Origin: Thioglobus_C sp964448305 | GTDB taxonomy: Bacteria; Pseudomonadota; Gammaproteobacteria; PS1; Pseudothioglobaceae | Reading direction: 5' to 3' | Length of the DNA stretch: 23,917 nt | NCBI GenBank assembly: GCA_964448305.1 | Contig: CAYUWB010000019.1 | Coordinates: 1-23,917, forward strand | Made by a program: the position numbers and the translations under genes | Shown here: positions 1-6,708 of the stretch, piece after piece | How the letters are laid out: each line of letters opens with the position of its first letter | Numbering within the stretch: the first letter of the stretch is position 1 | Notes under the pieces: model-generated | The model's database searches: none | What the model saw: the letters and a program-made list of their open reading frames with translations, nothing else | What the model was told of the DNA's origin: nothing

Positions 1-34
1 GATCAATAAAAAATGATCAAAAATAGTCGAAATA

Positions 35-49
35 AGCCAATAATTGGCT
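35..49. repeat. Perfect short inverted repeat in non-coding DNA
   Basis: Seven-base arms (AGCCAAT and ATTGGCT) flank a single central A. It lies in AT-rich sequence (1-218) where I see no convincing gene. A weaker AT-only hairpin follows at 92-107 (GTTTTT-GAGT-AAAAAC). The symmetry could be an operator or chance; no downstream gene is visible that it would control. Confidence 0.4.
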
Positions 50-218
50 GAATTAGCCTTATTTTAAGGTTCTTAATGGTCTATTAATAGGGTTTTTGAG
101 TAAAAACAGCCGGTTTTAAAGTGGTATTTAAAAATTTTAGAAAAAATGAACTTACTTTAAAAAGAGGTTGCTTTAGATAAATATCATGGCGATTGATTTG
201 GTTTTTGTTTAGAGCAAT

Positions 219-246
219 AAAAAACCAGCTAAAAAGCTGGTTTTTT
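219..246. terminator. Bidirectional intrinsic terminator
   Basis: Perfect 12-bp stem (AAAAAACCAGCT paired with AGCTGGTTTTTT) with an AAAA loop. Because the arms begin and end in A6/T6, each strand reads as a hairpin followed by a U tract. On the minus strand it lies just past the stop codon of the secreted-protein gene (ends at 271). On the plus strand it would stop transcription entering from the left edge. Confidence 0.85.
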
Positions 247-270
247 AACGTCATGTTGTTAAGTTGTTAA

Positions 271-840
271 TTAATTGTCTATTTTTTGCGTTGATGAGGC
301 AGCAGGTGAAAGCGCATAACCTTGCTTGCCGTAAATGGTACTTCTGTCGCCAGAAAATATACCATCTGTATTTTGTAGCGCATGATCCCTAAGCACCCTG
401 CCAACGCCAAACGTTTCCGCCTTAGCACGCGCATAACCTTCTGACAAACCAAAGGCTGCAAAATCGTCAACAACAAAAGCTTTATCTTGCCCGCCCATGT
501 CTTTTAAAGTAGAGGCAAAATCAGTTTCTGTTAACCAATTAGAAGGCCTCACTCTGTTTTGAACTTCAGGGGTAGTGTTGTTGACTTGAAATCTAGGGTC
601 TTTTCGGTACTGCATAAGCGCCTCAGGTCGTGCGCCATAGCGGCTTAAATTAGCTGCATCGTTTCTAGGACTCCAATTTCCTCCCGTACCAAAAGGATTC
701 CAATTAGAATTATTGCTCCAGGGCGATTGATTATTGTATCCGGTGCCTGTACCAAATGGCATCCAGTTTGCGTTATTTCCACCCCAAAAGGCACTAGCGG
801 CGCTTGAGGACAATATTAAAATAATAGGTAAAAACTTCAT
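271..840 (-). CDS. Secreted Asn/Gly/Trp-rich repeat protein, unknown function
   Basis: I do not recognise this 189-residue protein. It starts with a clear Sec signal peptide (MKFLPIILILSSSAASA, likely cleavage after residue 17, before FWGG). The next 40 residues are low-complexity Asn/Gly/Trp/Pro with two copies of an 11-residue unit, NNxNWxPFGTG, at residues 22-32 and 43-53, plus a partial GGNWSP copy at 53-58. Residues 60-189 are more normal, mixed charged/polar sequence with no cysteine and no obvious catalytic motif. A GAGAAG ribosome site precedes the ATG. The gene has its own promoter (872-899) and terminator (219-246), so it is probably monocistronic. Small exported Gly/aromatic-rich proteins in sulfur oxidisers include sulfur-globule envelope proteins; that is only a compositional analogy, and an envelope or matrix protein is equally possible. 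The gene is confident, the function is not. Confidence 0.8.
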   Translation of the reverse strand: MKFLPIILILSSSAASAFWGGNNANWMPFGTGTGYNNQSPWSNNSNWNPFGTGGNWSPRNDAANLSRYGARPEALMQYRKDPRFQVNNTTPEVQNRVRPSNWLTETDFASTLKDMGGQDKAFVVDDFAAFGLSEGYARAKAETFGVGRVLRDHALQNTDGIFSGDRSTIYGKQGYALSPAASSTQKIDN

Positions 841-871
841 TCTTCTCAGGATTGGGATAAATCTAGCTCAA

Positions 872-899
872 ATTATACAATACACCATACAGATAGCAA
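872..899 (-). promoter_or_regulatory. Sigma70-type promoter for the secreted-protein gene
   Basis: Reading the minus strand, TTGCTA (894-899, 4 of 6 matches to TTGACA) is followed after 16 bases by a perfect TATAAT (872-877). This predicts transcription starting near 865 and a leader of about 25 bases carrying the GAGAAG ribosome site. It separates the secreted-protein gene from the upstream tpiA-secG-tRNA unit. Confidence 0.6.
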
Positions 900-920
900 G
901 TAAGTAAGCAAAAAAATAAG

Positions 921-1006
921 TGGTGCCGATGGCCAGAGTCGAACTGGCACGAGCGTAGCTCACTACCCCCTCAAGGTAGCGCGTCTACCAATTCCGCCAC
1001 ATCGGC
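921..1006 (-). tRNA. tRNA-Leu (anticodon GAG)
   Basis: On the minus strand the 86 bases fold as a long-variable-arm tRNA. The acceptor stem pairs GCCGATG with CATCGGC, followed by discriminator A and an encoded CCA at 921-923. The anticodon stem CTACC/GGTAG encloses loop TTGAGGG, giving anticodon GAG (reads CUC/CUU Leu). The T arm contains GTTCGACTC. The 5' end is only 15 bases past the secG stop, so it is probably processed from a tpiA-secG-tRNA transcript, a common gammaproteobacterial order. A T-rich run follows the CCA, but no separate terminator hairpin is seen. Confidence 0.97.
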
Positions 1007-1021
1007 AATAAGGTTTAGAAC

Positions 1022-1369
1022 TTACTCGTTGGGAATGTCGCTGATTTTGGTGTCGATCATAGGTACATCTGACGGCACGATAGGTTCTACCACAACACTA
1101 TCCATGACACTTTGCGGCTCCTCTGCTGTGCTGGTTTCGTTAGTTGCTAAATAAGCCAGCGTCAAACTGGTTAAAAAGAAACCGGTGGCAACACCTGCTG
1201 TTAGCTTGTACAAAAAAGAATTAGCACCGCGTGCACCAAATACTGAACCCGCCGAACCCGCACCAAAAGCTGCGCCTGCATCAGCGCCTTTGCCATGTTG
1301 CATTAAAATTAAAGCAACCAAGCCTAGCGCTAACAATACGTGAATAATAAGAATAACTTGAAATGACAT
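1022..1369 (-). CDS. secG: Preprotein translocase subunit SecG
   Basis: 115-residue inner-membrane subunit of the SecYEG channel, which increases the efficiency of SecA-driven export. Two transmembrane helices (about residues 5-23 and 54-74) flank the conserved cytoplasmic loop with LMQHGKGADAGAAFG (22-36) and SVFGARGANSFLYKLT. The remaining C-terminus is acidic and variable, as is usual in the family. The start lies 5 bases after the tpiA stop, so the two are co-transcribed, and tRNA-Leu follows. Its partner SecA is encoded in the same window (19131-21806), far away and on the other strand. Confidence 0.95.
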   Translation of the reverse strand: MSFQVILIIHVLLALGLVALILMQHGKGADAGAAFGAGSAGSVFGARGANSFLYKLTAGVATGFFLTSLTLAYLATNETSTAEEPQSVMDSVVVEPIVPSDVPMIDTKISDIPNE

Positions 1370-1374
1370 AATAA

Positions 1375-2121
1375 TTAGCCCGCTTTACAAATCTGTAAAA
1401 AATCATCAGACTTTAATGACGCGCCGCCAATTAAACCACCATCGATGTCTTCACAAGCAATCAACTCGTCTGCATTCGCAGGATTCATGCTGCCGCCATA
1501 AAGAATAGGGGTTGATTGAGCGATATCGTTATCATGGCCCGCTAATAGGCTACGAATAAAAGCGTGCGTGTCTTGGGCTTGCTCTGGCGTAGCAGTAACG
1601 CCTGTACCAATTGCCCAAACCGGCTCATAAGCCACAATAATATTTTTAAATGCTTCAATGCCCACACGATTAATCACTGCATTCATTTGACGAGAAACCA
1701 CAGCTTCGGTATTACCCGACTCTCTTTCTTCTAACAACTCACCAATACAAAATAACGGAGTTAGGCCGTTGTCTAGGGCTACCTGTACTTTTTCAGCCAC
1801 AATATCATCGCTTTCACCATATAGACTTCTGCGCTCTGAGTGACCAACAATAACATGCTCTACACCAAAGTCTTTAAGCATATCAGCACTCACTTCGCCG
1901 GTAAAGGCGCCAGCAGCATTGACGTTAAGATCTTGCGCACCGACATGTAACTGAGAGTGTGTGGCCAAAGCCTCAACTTCTGATAAGTAAGGATAAGGTG
2001 AACAGACAATCACCTTTGATTGAACCTCTGCCATACCAGCTAGAATACCAATTACTAAATTGCTTACCGACTCTTTAGAGCCGTTCATTTTCCAATTGCC
2101 TGCAACGATTGTTTGACGCAT
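1375..2121 (-). CDS. tpiA: Triosephosphate isomerase
   Basis: 248 residues, full length. Interconverts dihydroxyacetone phosphate and glyceraldehyde-3-phosphate in the cytosol, serving glycolysis/gluconeogenesis and, in an autotroph, regeneration in the Calvin cycle. The TIM-barrel catalytic set is intact: N9 and K11 in GNWKMNG, H94 in IVGHSERR, and E166 in AYEPVWAIGTG leading into the mobile phosphate loop. The C-terminal phosphate-binding strand ILYGGS...GGLIGGASL is also present. It heads the tpiA-secG-tRNA-Leu unit. No good ribosome site is visible before the ATG (CGAATAATATT). Confidence 0.98.
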   Translation of the reverse strand: MRQTIVAGNWKMNGSKESVSNLVIGILAGMAEVQSKVIVCSPYPYLSEVEALATHSQLHVGAQDLNVNAAGAFTGEVSADMLKDFGVEHVIVGHSERRSLYGESDDIVAEKVQVALDNGLTPLFCIGELLEERESGNTEAVVSRQMNAVINRVGIEAFKNIIVAYEPVWAIGTGVTATPEQAQDTHAFIRSLLAGHDNDIAQSTPILYGGSMNPANADELIACEDIDGGLIGGASLKSDDFLQICKAG

Positions 2122-2178
2122 AATATTATTCGTTATAAAAAAAGGGGCAATGTTACGCTATTTGTCTATAAAAATCAA

Positions 2179-2697
2179 TCAGTGCTTTGATTTTGAACCA
2201 AAATAAAGCGCCAAAGAAACCATTAAAATACCTAACGAAAAATACACTAAATCAAGTGCACCAGTAAAGCTCATTGATAATGACACTTCAAAAAACGTCA
2301 CCACCAAAATCATCAAGATCACTTTGGCCAGTTTTGATTTTAAATCATCTAAAGAGTTGATCACCAAAACCTTGGACGACTGTCCGCTCTGTTTGGCTAC
2401 ATCAATATCACTAATAAACAACTCATACAGTCCCAAAGCAAAAATCATTAGGATGGTTGCCAACAAAAAACCATCAATAGCACCAACCGTATGCGCCACC
2501 ATCTCAATTTTTAGTGCTTTTCTTTCTTCACCTGATGCACCTATATAATCACCAGCATGAGACAACAAACTACCAACATCAACTGCCGTAATGACAAACA
2601 AAAGTAGTGACAACAACGCCGAAGCTACAACAGCCACTAAAACCATGTGACGAGAGTTCCATAATATTTTTTCAAAAACCTTTTCAACCGACCCCAT
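2179..2697 (-). CDS. YqhA/UPF0114 family membrane protein
   Basis: 172-residue integral membrane protein with about four hydrophobic segments (near residues 17-38, 73-90, 123-142 and 146-165). The stretch DGFLLATILMIFALGLYELFIS (around residues 75-96) closely matches the hallmark of the UPF0114/YqhA family, as does the N-terminal E..LW.SR. Its function is not established. It is transcribed away from dnaA and toward tpiA; the 57-base gap to tpiA has no evident terminator, so read-through is possible. Confidence 0.85.
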   Translation of the reverse strand: MGSVEKVFEKILWNSRHMVLVAVVASALLSLLLFVITAVDVGSLLSHAGDYIGASGEERKALKIEMVAHTVGAIDGFLLATILMIFALGLYELFISDIDVAKQSGQSSKVLVINSLDDLKSKLAKVILMILVVTFFEVSLSMSFTGALDLVYFSLGILMVSLALYFGSKSKH

Positions 2698-2825
2698 TTG
2701 TACAACTCCTGTGCAAAAACAAAAGCTTTAGTATATCATTATTAATTTTAAATTAAACCCAATCTTAAGGTGAAAAATAGTGGCAAAATTGACACTTGTT
2801 TCATTTTTATTTGCTAGATAAAACC

Positions 2826-4133
2826 ATGTCAAAAACCTGGGCAAAATGCCTCAATACTTTAAAAGACACCTTGCCTTTGGCAACCTTTAGCGTCTGGGTG
2901 CAACCCTTAAAAGCCATCGAAGATGGAACCAACCTTTCGCTCTTAGCACCCAGCACATCGGTTAAAAACTATATTAATAAAAACCTAAAACAAGAAATCA
3001 AAAGCGCTGTTGCACAACATAGCAACAACCTTAAAATTTATATTGGTGTTTCAACCCAATCGACACCCAATCCTAAGACACCACAACGGCACAACACACC
3101 ACTATTCCCAGAATACACCTTTGATCATTTGGTGTTGGGCAACGCCAACCAAATGGCCTATGGTGCCACTCGACAAATTGCTGAAAACATCAAAGCCTCG
3201 CCTTACAATCCTTTTATTATTTATGGTGGATCGGGCCTTGGAAAAACACACTTAATGCAAGCTGCAGGCCACTTAGCCCAAGAAAAAAACCCAAACATCA
3301 AAGTCATTTATGTGCCGCTGATGGATTTTGTTAGAAATATCACCGCCAGTTTGCGACACAAAACTATTGAAGACATTAAAGCTTACTACCAGTCAGCCGA
3401 CTTGCTGCTGGTAGACGATATCCATTTAATTGCAGGAAAGGAAAAATCACAAGAAGAATTTTTTCATATTTTTAATTTTTTGTTTAACACCAAAAAACAA
3501 ATCATTTTTACTTGCGACCAACCCCCTAAAAATATTCGTACTTTAGAAGAGCGCCTAAAAACACGATTTTCCCAAGGTTTAAACCTACATTTAACACCGC
3601 CAGAGTTAGAAATGCGTGCTGCAATTTTGTTAAAAAAAGCACACAACAAAAAAATCAACATTGACTTAACAGAAGACACTGCTTTGTTTATTGCTGGACA
3701 CATCACTTCAAATGTTAGAGATTTGGAAGGTGCGTTACTCAAACTCAAAGCCTTTATTGACTTTTCTAAAATCGACCACTCGTTTATTTCTAAAGAGGTT
3801 GTTGAAAGTGCACTGGGAGATTTGATCAAACCCCAAGTTAAAAATATTGATATTAACGATATACAAAAAGAAACGGCAAAACATTATGCTATCACCGTTT
3901 CAGATTTAAGCTCAAAAAGCCGAAAACAACACATGGTTTTAGCCAGACAGATGGCTATTTTTATCGCTCATGAGCTTACCACTTTGTCTTTAACAAAAAT
4001 TGGAAAACATTTTGGAAACAGGGATCATTCCACGGTTTTACACAGTATTGATAAAATAGAGAAAAAACTATTAGAAGAGGCATCAATAAAGAATGACTAC
4101 GATTTAATCAAACTAAAATTAGCGCACTTATAA
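2826..4133 (+). CDS. dnaA: Chromosomal replication initiator DnaA
   Basis: 435 residues from the chosen ATG; a TTG 30 bases upstream would extend it, but MSKTWAKCLNTLKDTLP aligns with the usual DnaA start. DnaA binds origin boxes as an ATP-bound filament and opens oriC. Domain I (1 to about 75) keeps both tryptophans (W5, W24). The domain II linker is very short (about 75-93). The AAA+ domain has Walker A GGSGLGKT (134-141), Walker B LLLVDDIH (193-200), AGKEKSQEEFFH, and the arginine finger in TRF (R247). Domain IV ends with GNRDHSTVLHS (397-407), the DnaA signature in slightly altered form. The usual RPRQ before the helix-turn-helix reads LARQ (372-375). A perfect TTGACA lies at 2789-2794, but I cannot pair it with a good -10. 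First gene of dnaA-dnaN-recF-gyrB. Confidence 0.98.
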   Translation: MSKTWAKCLNTLKDTLPLATFSVWVQPLKAIEDGTNLSLLAPSTSVKNYINKNLKQEIKSAVAQHSNNLKIYIGVSTQSTPNPKTPQRHNTPLFPEYTFDHLVLGNANQMAYGATRQIAENIKASPYNPFIIYGGSGLGKTHLMQAAGHLAQEKNPNIKVIYVPLMDFVRNITASLRHKTIEDIKAYYQSADLLLVDDIHLIAGKEKSQEEFFHIFNFLFNTKKQIIFTCDQPPKNIRTLEERLKTRFSQGLNLHLTPPELEMRAAILLKKAHNKKINIDLTEDTALFIAGHITSNVRDLEGALLKLKAFIDFSKIDHSFISKEVVESALGDLIKPQVKNIDINDIQKETAKHYAITVSDLSSKSRKQHMVLARQMAIFIAHELTTLSLTKIGKHFGNRDHSTVLHSIDKIEKKLLEEASIKNDYDLIKLKLAHL

Positions 4134-4347
4134 ACACTATACACAGGTAGTTATCCAGGCAATTGTCGATAACTTTAATAACTTAACAAATCCACAAAAT
4201 TTATAAACATAACCCTTTAGTTTTTACATAAAATAGTTAACTAATATCCACAACTTAACAAACTGTTTTTTAAAGAAAAAAATTAGTTATTAACAAAAAA
4301 ATACGCCACTAATAATAACAATAATTATTTAATAAAAGGATTTTTTG
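4134..4347 (+). other. oriC: Candidate replication origin (oriC) between dnaA and dnaN
   Basis: A 214-base, very AT-rich spacer. Against the DnaA box TTATCCACA it holds TTATCGACA on the minus strand (4164-4172, 8/9), ATATCCACA (4244-4252, 8/9), TTATCCAGG (4151-4159, 7/9), AAATCCACA (4188-4196, 7/9) and CTATACACA (4137-4145, 7/9). The octamer TTAACAAA occurs three times (4183, 4255, 4290), and ACTTAACAAA is a direct repeat at 4181 and 4253. A TAATAATAA run (4310-4318) follows a small GC patch. No perfect box is present. The location is a common bacterial origin site; the dnaN promoter must also lie here. Confidence 0.55.
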
Positions 4348-5451
4348 ATGAACACACAATTAACCGTTAGAGAATTACTAGAACCATTACAAACAGTTAT
4401 TGGTGTTGTTGAAAAAAAACAAACACTACCGATTCTTTCACATGTATTAATTCAATTAAAAAACAATCAGCTAACTTTAACAACAACTGATATGGAAATA
4501 GAATTACGTGCTTCGCATTCTATCAATACACAAGAAGAAATTAGTTTTACTGTTTATGCAAAAGATCTAATTGACATTATTAGAAAATTACCAGAAGAAA
4601 CCATTATTCAATTTATCATTGAAGAGGCTAAAGTTTATATCAAAACTAACAACAACTCTTTTGAACTCAATACATTTAATCATCAAGATTTTCCATCCCT
4701 ACCTAAAATTGAAAACTCTGATGTTATTAAAGTTAAACGAAACGCATTAAAAGCACTGATTGAAAACACTTCTTTTTCAATGGGTAATCAAGACATTCGT
4801 GCTTATTTAAACGGTCTTTATTTTGAAGTTGATCAAAACAACATTACTGTGGTTGCAACTGATGGTCATCGTTTGTCAATTGGTGAAATTAAACAAAGTA
4901 ACAATTTAGAAAATAAAAAAACCGTTATTCTTCCAAGAAAAGCAGTATTAGAACTTACTAAGTTGCTTAATAAAAACGAACATGAAGAGGTTGATATCCA
5001 CCTTTCAGAAAATTATTTTTATTTAGTTAGTGATAATACAACGATTATTAGTCGACTAATTGACGGTAATTTTCCAAATTATGCACAGGTAATCCCAACA
5101 GATTATGAAAACACCATTGTGATTGATCGACAAGAGTTTCTAAACAGTTTGCAGCAAGCTTCTATTTTTGTTGAAGAGCGCACCAAAGGGGTTAAACTGG
5201 CTTTCAAAGATGCCCAACTTAATATTTTTTCTCATTCTGAAAGGGGCCAAGCCAAAACACAAATCGCCATTAAAAATTTCGACAAAGAGATTGAAATTGC
5301 TTTTAACATCCATTATCTAATTTCTATTTTAGAAAAACTAACCACTGATGAAATCAACATGGTGGTACCTGGCGGTGAAAACCAATCTTGCTTGTTAAGT
5401 AGTATTGATGATGAAACCTATCAATATGTTGTTATGCCAATGCGAATTTAA
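4348..5451 (+). CDS. dnaN: DNA polymerase III beta sliding clamp
   Basis: 367 residues from ATG 4348; the in-frame TTG three bases earlier is rejected because AAAAGGA (4334-4340) sits 7 bases before the ATG. The dimeric ring tethers the replicative polymerase to DNA and docks many repair proteins. The full-length three-domain clamp is seen: KKQTLPILSHVLI near residue 25, ATDGHRLS in the middle domain, FPNYAQVIP in the segment typical of the family, and the canonical C-terminal end VVMPMRI, part of the hydrophobic partner-binding pocket. The codons are strikingly AT-rich compared with gyrB. recF begins 23 bases after its stop. Confidence 0.98.
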   Translation: MNTQLTVRELLEPLQTVIGVVEKKQTLPILSHVLIQLKNNQLTLTTTDMEIELRASHSINTQEEISFTVYAKDLIDIIRKLPEETIIQFIIEEAKVYIKTNNNSFELNTFNHQDFPSLPKIENSDVIKVKRNALKALIENTSFSMGNQDIRAYLNGLYFEVDQNNITVVATDGHRLSIGEIKQSNNLENKKTVILPRKAVLELTKLLNKNEHEEVDIHLSENYFYLVSDNTTIISRLIDGNFPNYAQVIPTDYENTIVIDRQEFLNSLQQASIFVEERTKGVKLAFKDAQLNIFSHSERGQAKTQIAIKNFDKEIEIAFNIHYLISILEKLTTDEINMVVPGGENQSCLLSSIDDETYQYVVMPMRI

Positions 5452-5474
5452 TTGATTGATATTTAGGTCTTTAT

Positions 5475-6563
5475 ATGGCTGTTATCGATAAATTATCTAT
5501 TCACCAGTTTCGTAATCTAACCAATCAATTTATTACTCCTTCCAAAGGGATTAATTTATTTGTTGCTAATAATGCACAAGGTAAAACCAGTTTAATAGAG
5601 GCTATTTATTATTTAGGGCACAATCGTTCTTTTAAAACAAAAACGATTAAAGAAGTAATTAACTTTGATTGTGATCAATTTCAGATAAGTGCCCAAGTTG
5701 GTGATAATAGAATTAAATTAGAAAAATCTAAAAATAAAAACACCATCAGTGTTAATCATCAAAGAGTTAATAATACTTCTCAGTTAAGTCAAATATTACC
5801 CACTCAAATTATTACACCAGACAAAGGGTTTGTTGTTAATGGCACCCCTAAAAATAAACGTTCTTATTTAGATTGGGGTGTGTTTCACGTGAAACAAGAC
5901 TCTGTTAAAGCCTTTAAAACCTACAACAAAACCTTAAAAAACATAAACACTCTATTAATAAACAATCAAGCCGAATCGTTAGATTTTTGGTTTTTAGAGT
6001 TGGCAAAAGTATCAGCAACGATTAATCAAAACCGACTAAATTATTTACACCAATTAAAACAAACCTCACTTTCTGAACAATCAAAATCATTAGAAATGTT
6101 AATCGATTCACTAGATCAATTTGATTATCAGTTTTCTTCAGGTTGGCCAAAAGAAGTAGAGATAACCAACGAGCAAAATATTTACCAATATTTAAACAAA
6201 AACAAACCAGCACTGTTAAAAGCTAAATATTTAAATTATGGATCACATAAGGCCAACATTGATTTTATGTTTAACAATAAAAAAGAATGTTTTTTATCAA
6301 GGGGTGAGCAAAAAACACTGTCGATCATTTTTTGGTTAACACAAGTGTTATTGCTAATTAATCTTAAAACAAAACCAATTGTTTTAATTGATGATTTATC
6401 TTCTGAATTAGACAGTAAAAAAATAAACATTATTTTGCAATATTTACAAAGCCTAAAGGTACAAACTTTTATGACTGATATTGGGCACAATTTATCAACC
6501 ATTAGCTCTGTTAATCCACTGGTTTTTCAGATTGATAACGGCGTGATTAAACAACACGATTAA
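5475..6563 (+). CDS. recF: DNA replication and repair protein RecF
   Basis: 362-residue SMC-like ATPase that helps load RecA at gaps. N-terminal IDKLSIHQFRNLTN is typical. The Walker A reads ANNAQGKTS (31-39), with alanine where the family normally has the first glycine. RSYLDWGVFHV (129-139) is a RecF hallmark. The ABC signature LSRGEQK is at 274-280 and Walker B PIVLIDDLSSELD at 301-313. The start is preceded by AGG with 7-base spacing. The coding DNA is even more AT-rich than dnaN, with many Lys/Asn/Ile codons. It lies between dnaN and gyrB in the classic order. It appears intact despite the Walker A change. Confidence 0.96.
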   Translation: MAVIDKLSIHQFRNLTNQFITPSKGINLFVANNAQGKTSLIEAIYYLGHNRSFKTKTIKEVINFDCDQFQISAQVGDNRIKLEKSKNKNTISVNHQRVNNTSQLSQILPTQIITPDKGFVVNGTPKNKRSYLDWGVFHVKQDSVKAFKTYNKTLKNINTLLINNQAESLDFWFLELAKVSATINQNRLNYLHQLKQTSLSEQSKSLEMLIDSLDQFDYQFSSGWPKEVEITNEQNIYQYLNKNKPALLKAKYLNYGSHKANIDFMFNNKKECFLSRGEQKTLSIIFWLTQVLLLINLKTKPIVLIDDLSSELDSKKINIILQYLQSLKVQTFMTDIGHNLSTISSVNPLVFQIDNGVIKQHD

Positions 6564-6676
6564 TTTGCTTAAAACCCAACCTTGTTTTTTTAAGGTATCC
6601 CTTTAAAATCAACACAATCAAGCCATATAATAATTTAAAAAAAATACCGACGAAAAGCCGATAATTGTGAGTGTCG

Positions 6677-6685
6677 TGGTATAAT
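6677..6685 (+). promoter_or_regulatory. Extended -10 promoter for gyrB
   Basis: TGGTATAAT is a perfect extended -10 element (TGn plus TATAAT at 6680-6685) in the recF-gyrB spacer, with no convincing -35 at 16-18 bases, as is usual for extended -10 promoters. It predicts a transcription start near 6692 and a leader of about 17 bases without a Shine-Dalgarno sequence. gyrB is often supercoiling-sensitive through its -10 region, but nothing here proves that. Confidence 0.6.
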
Positions 6686-6708
6686 AAATTTATTTTTTTC
6701 AAGCACTT

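Noticed and set aside
2789..2820. Sigma70 promoter for dnaA based on a perfect TTGACA
   Set aside because: No acceptable -10 at 16-18 bases; the only candidate (TAGATA) is 20 bases away, so I did not list it as a feature.
3464..3829. Minus-strand open frame of 121 codons inside dnaA
   Set aside because: Shadow of the dnaA reading frame in AT-rich DNA; no start context or recognisable protein.
6578..6596. Possible terminator after recF (ACCTT ... AAGGT)
   Set aside because: Five-base stem with the T run in the loop and no T tail after it.
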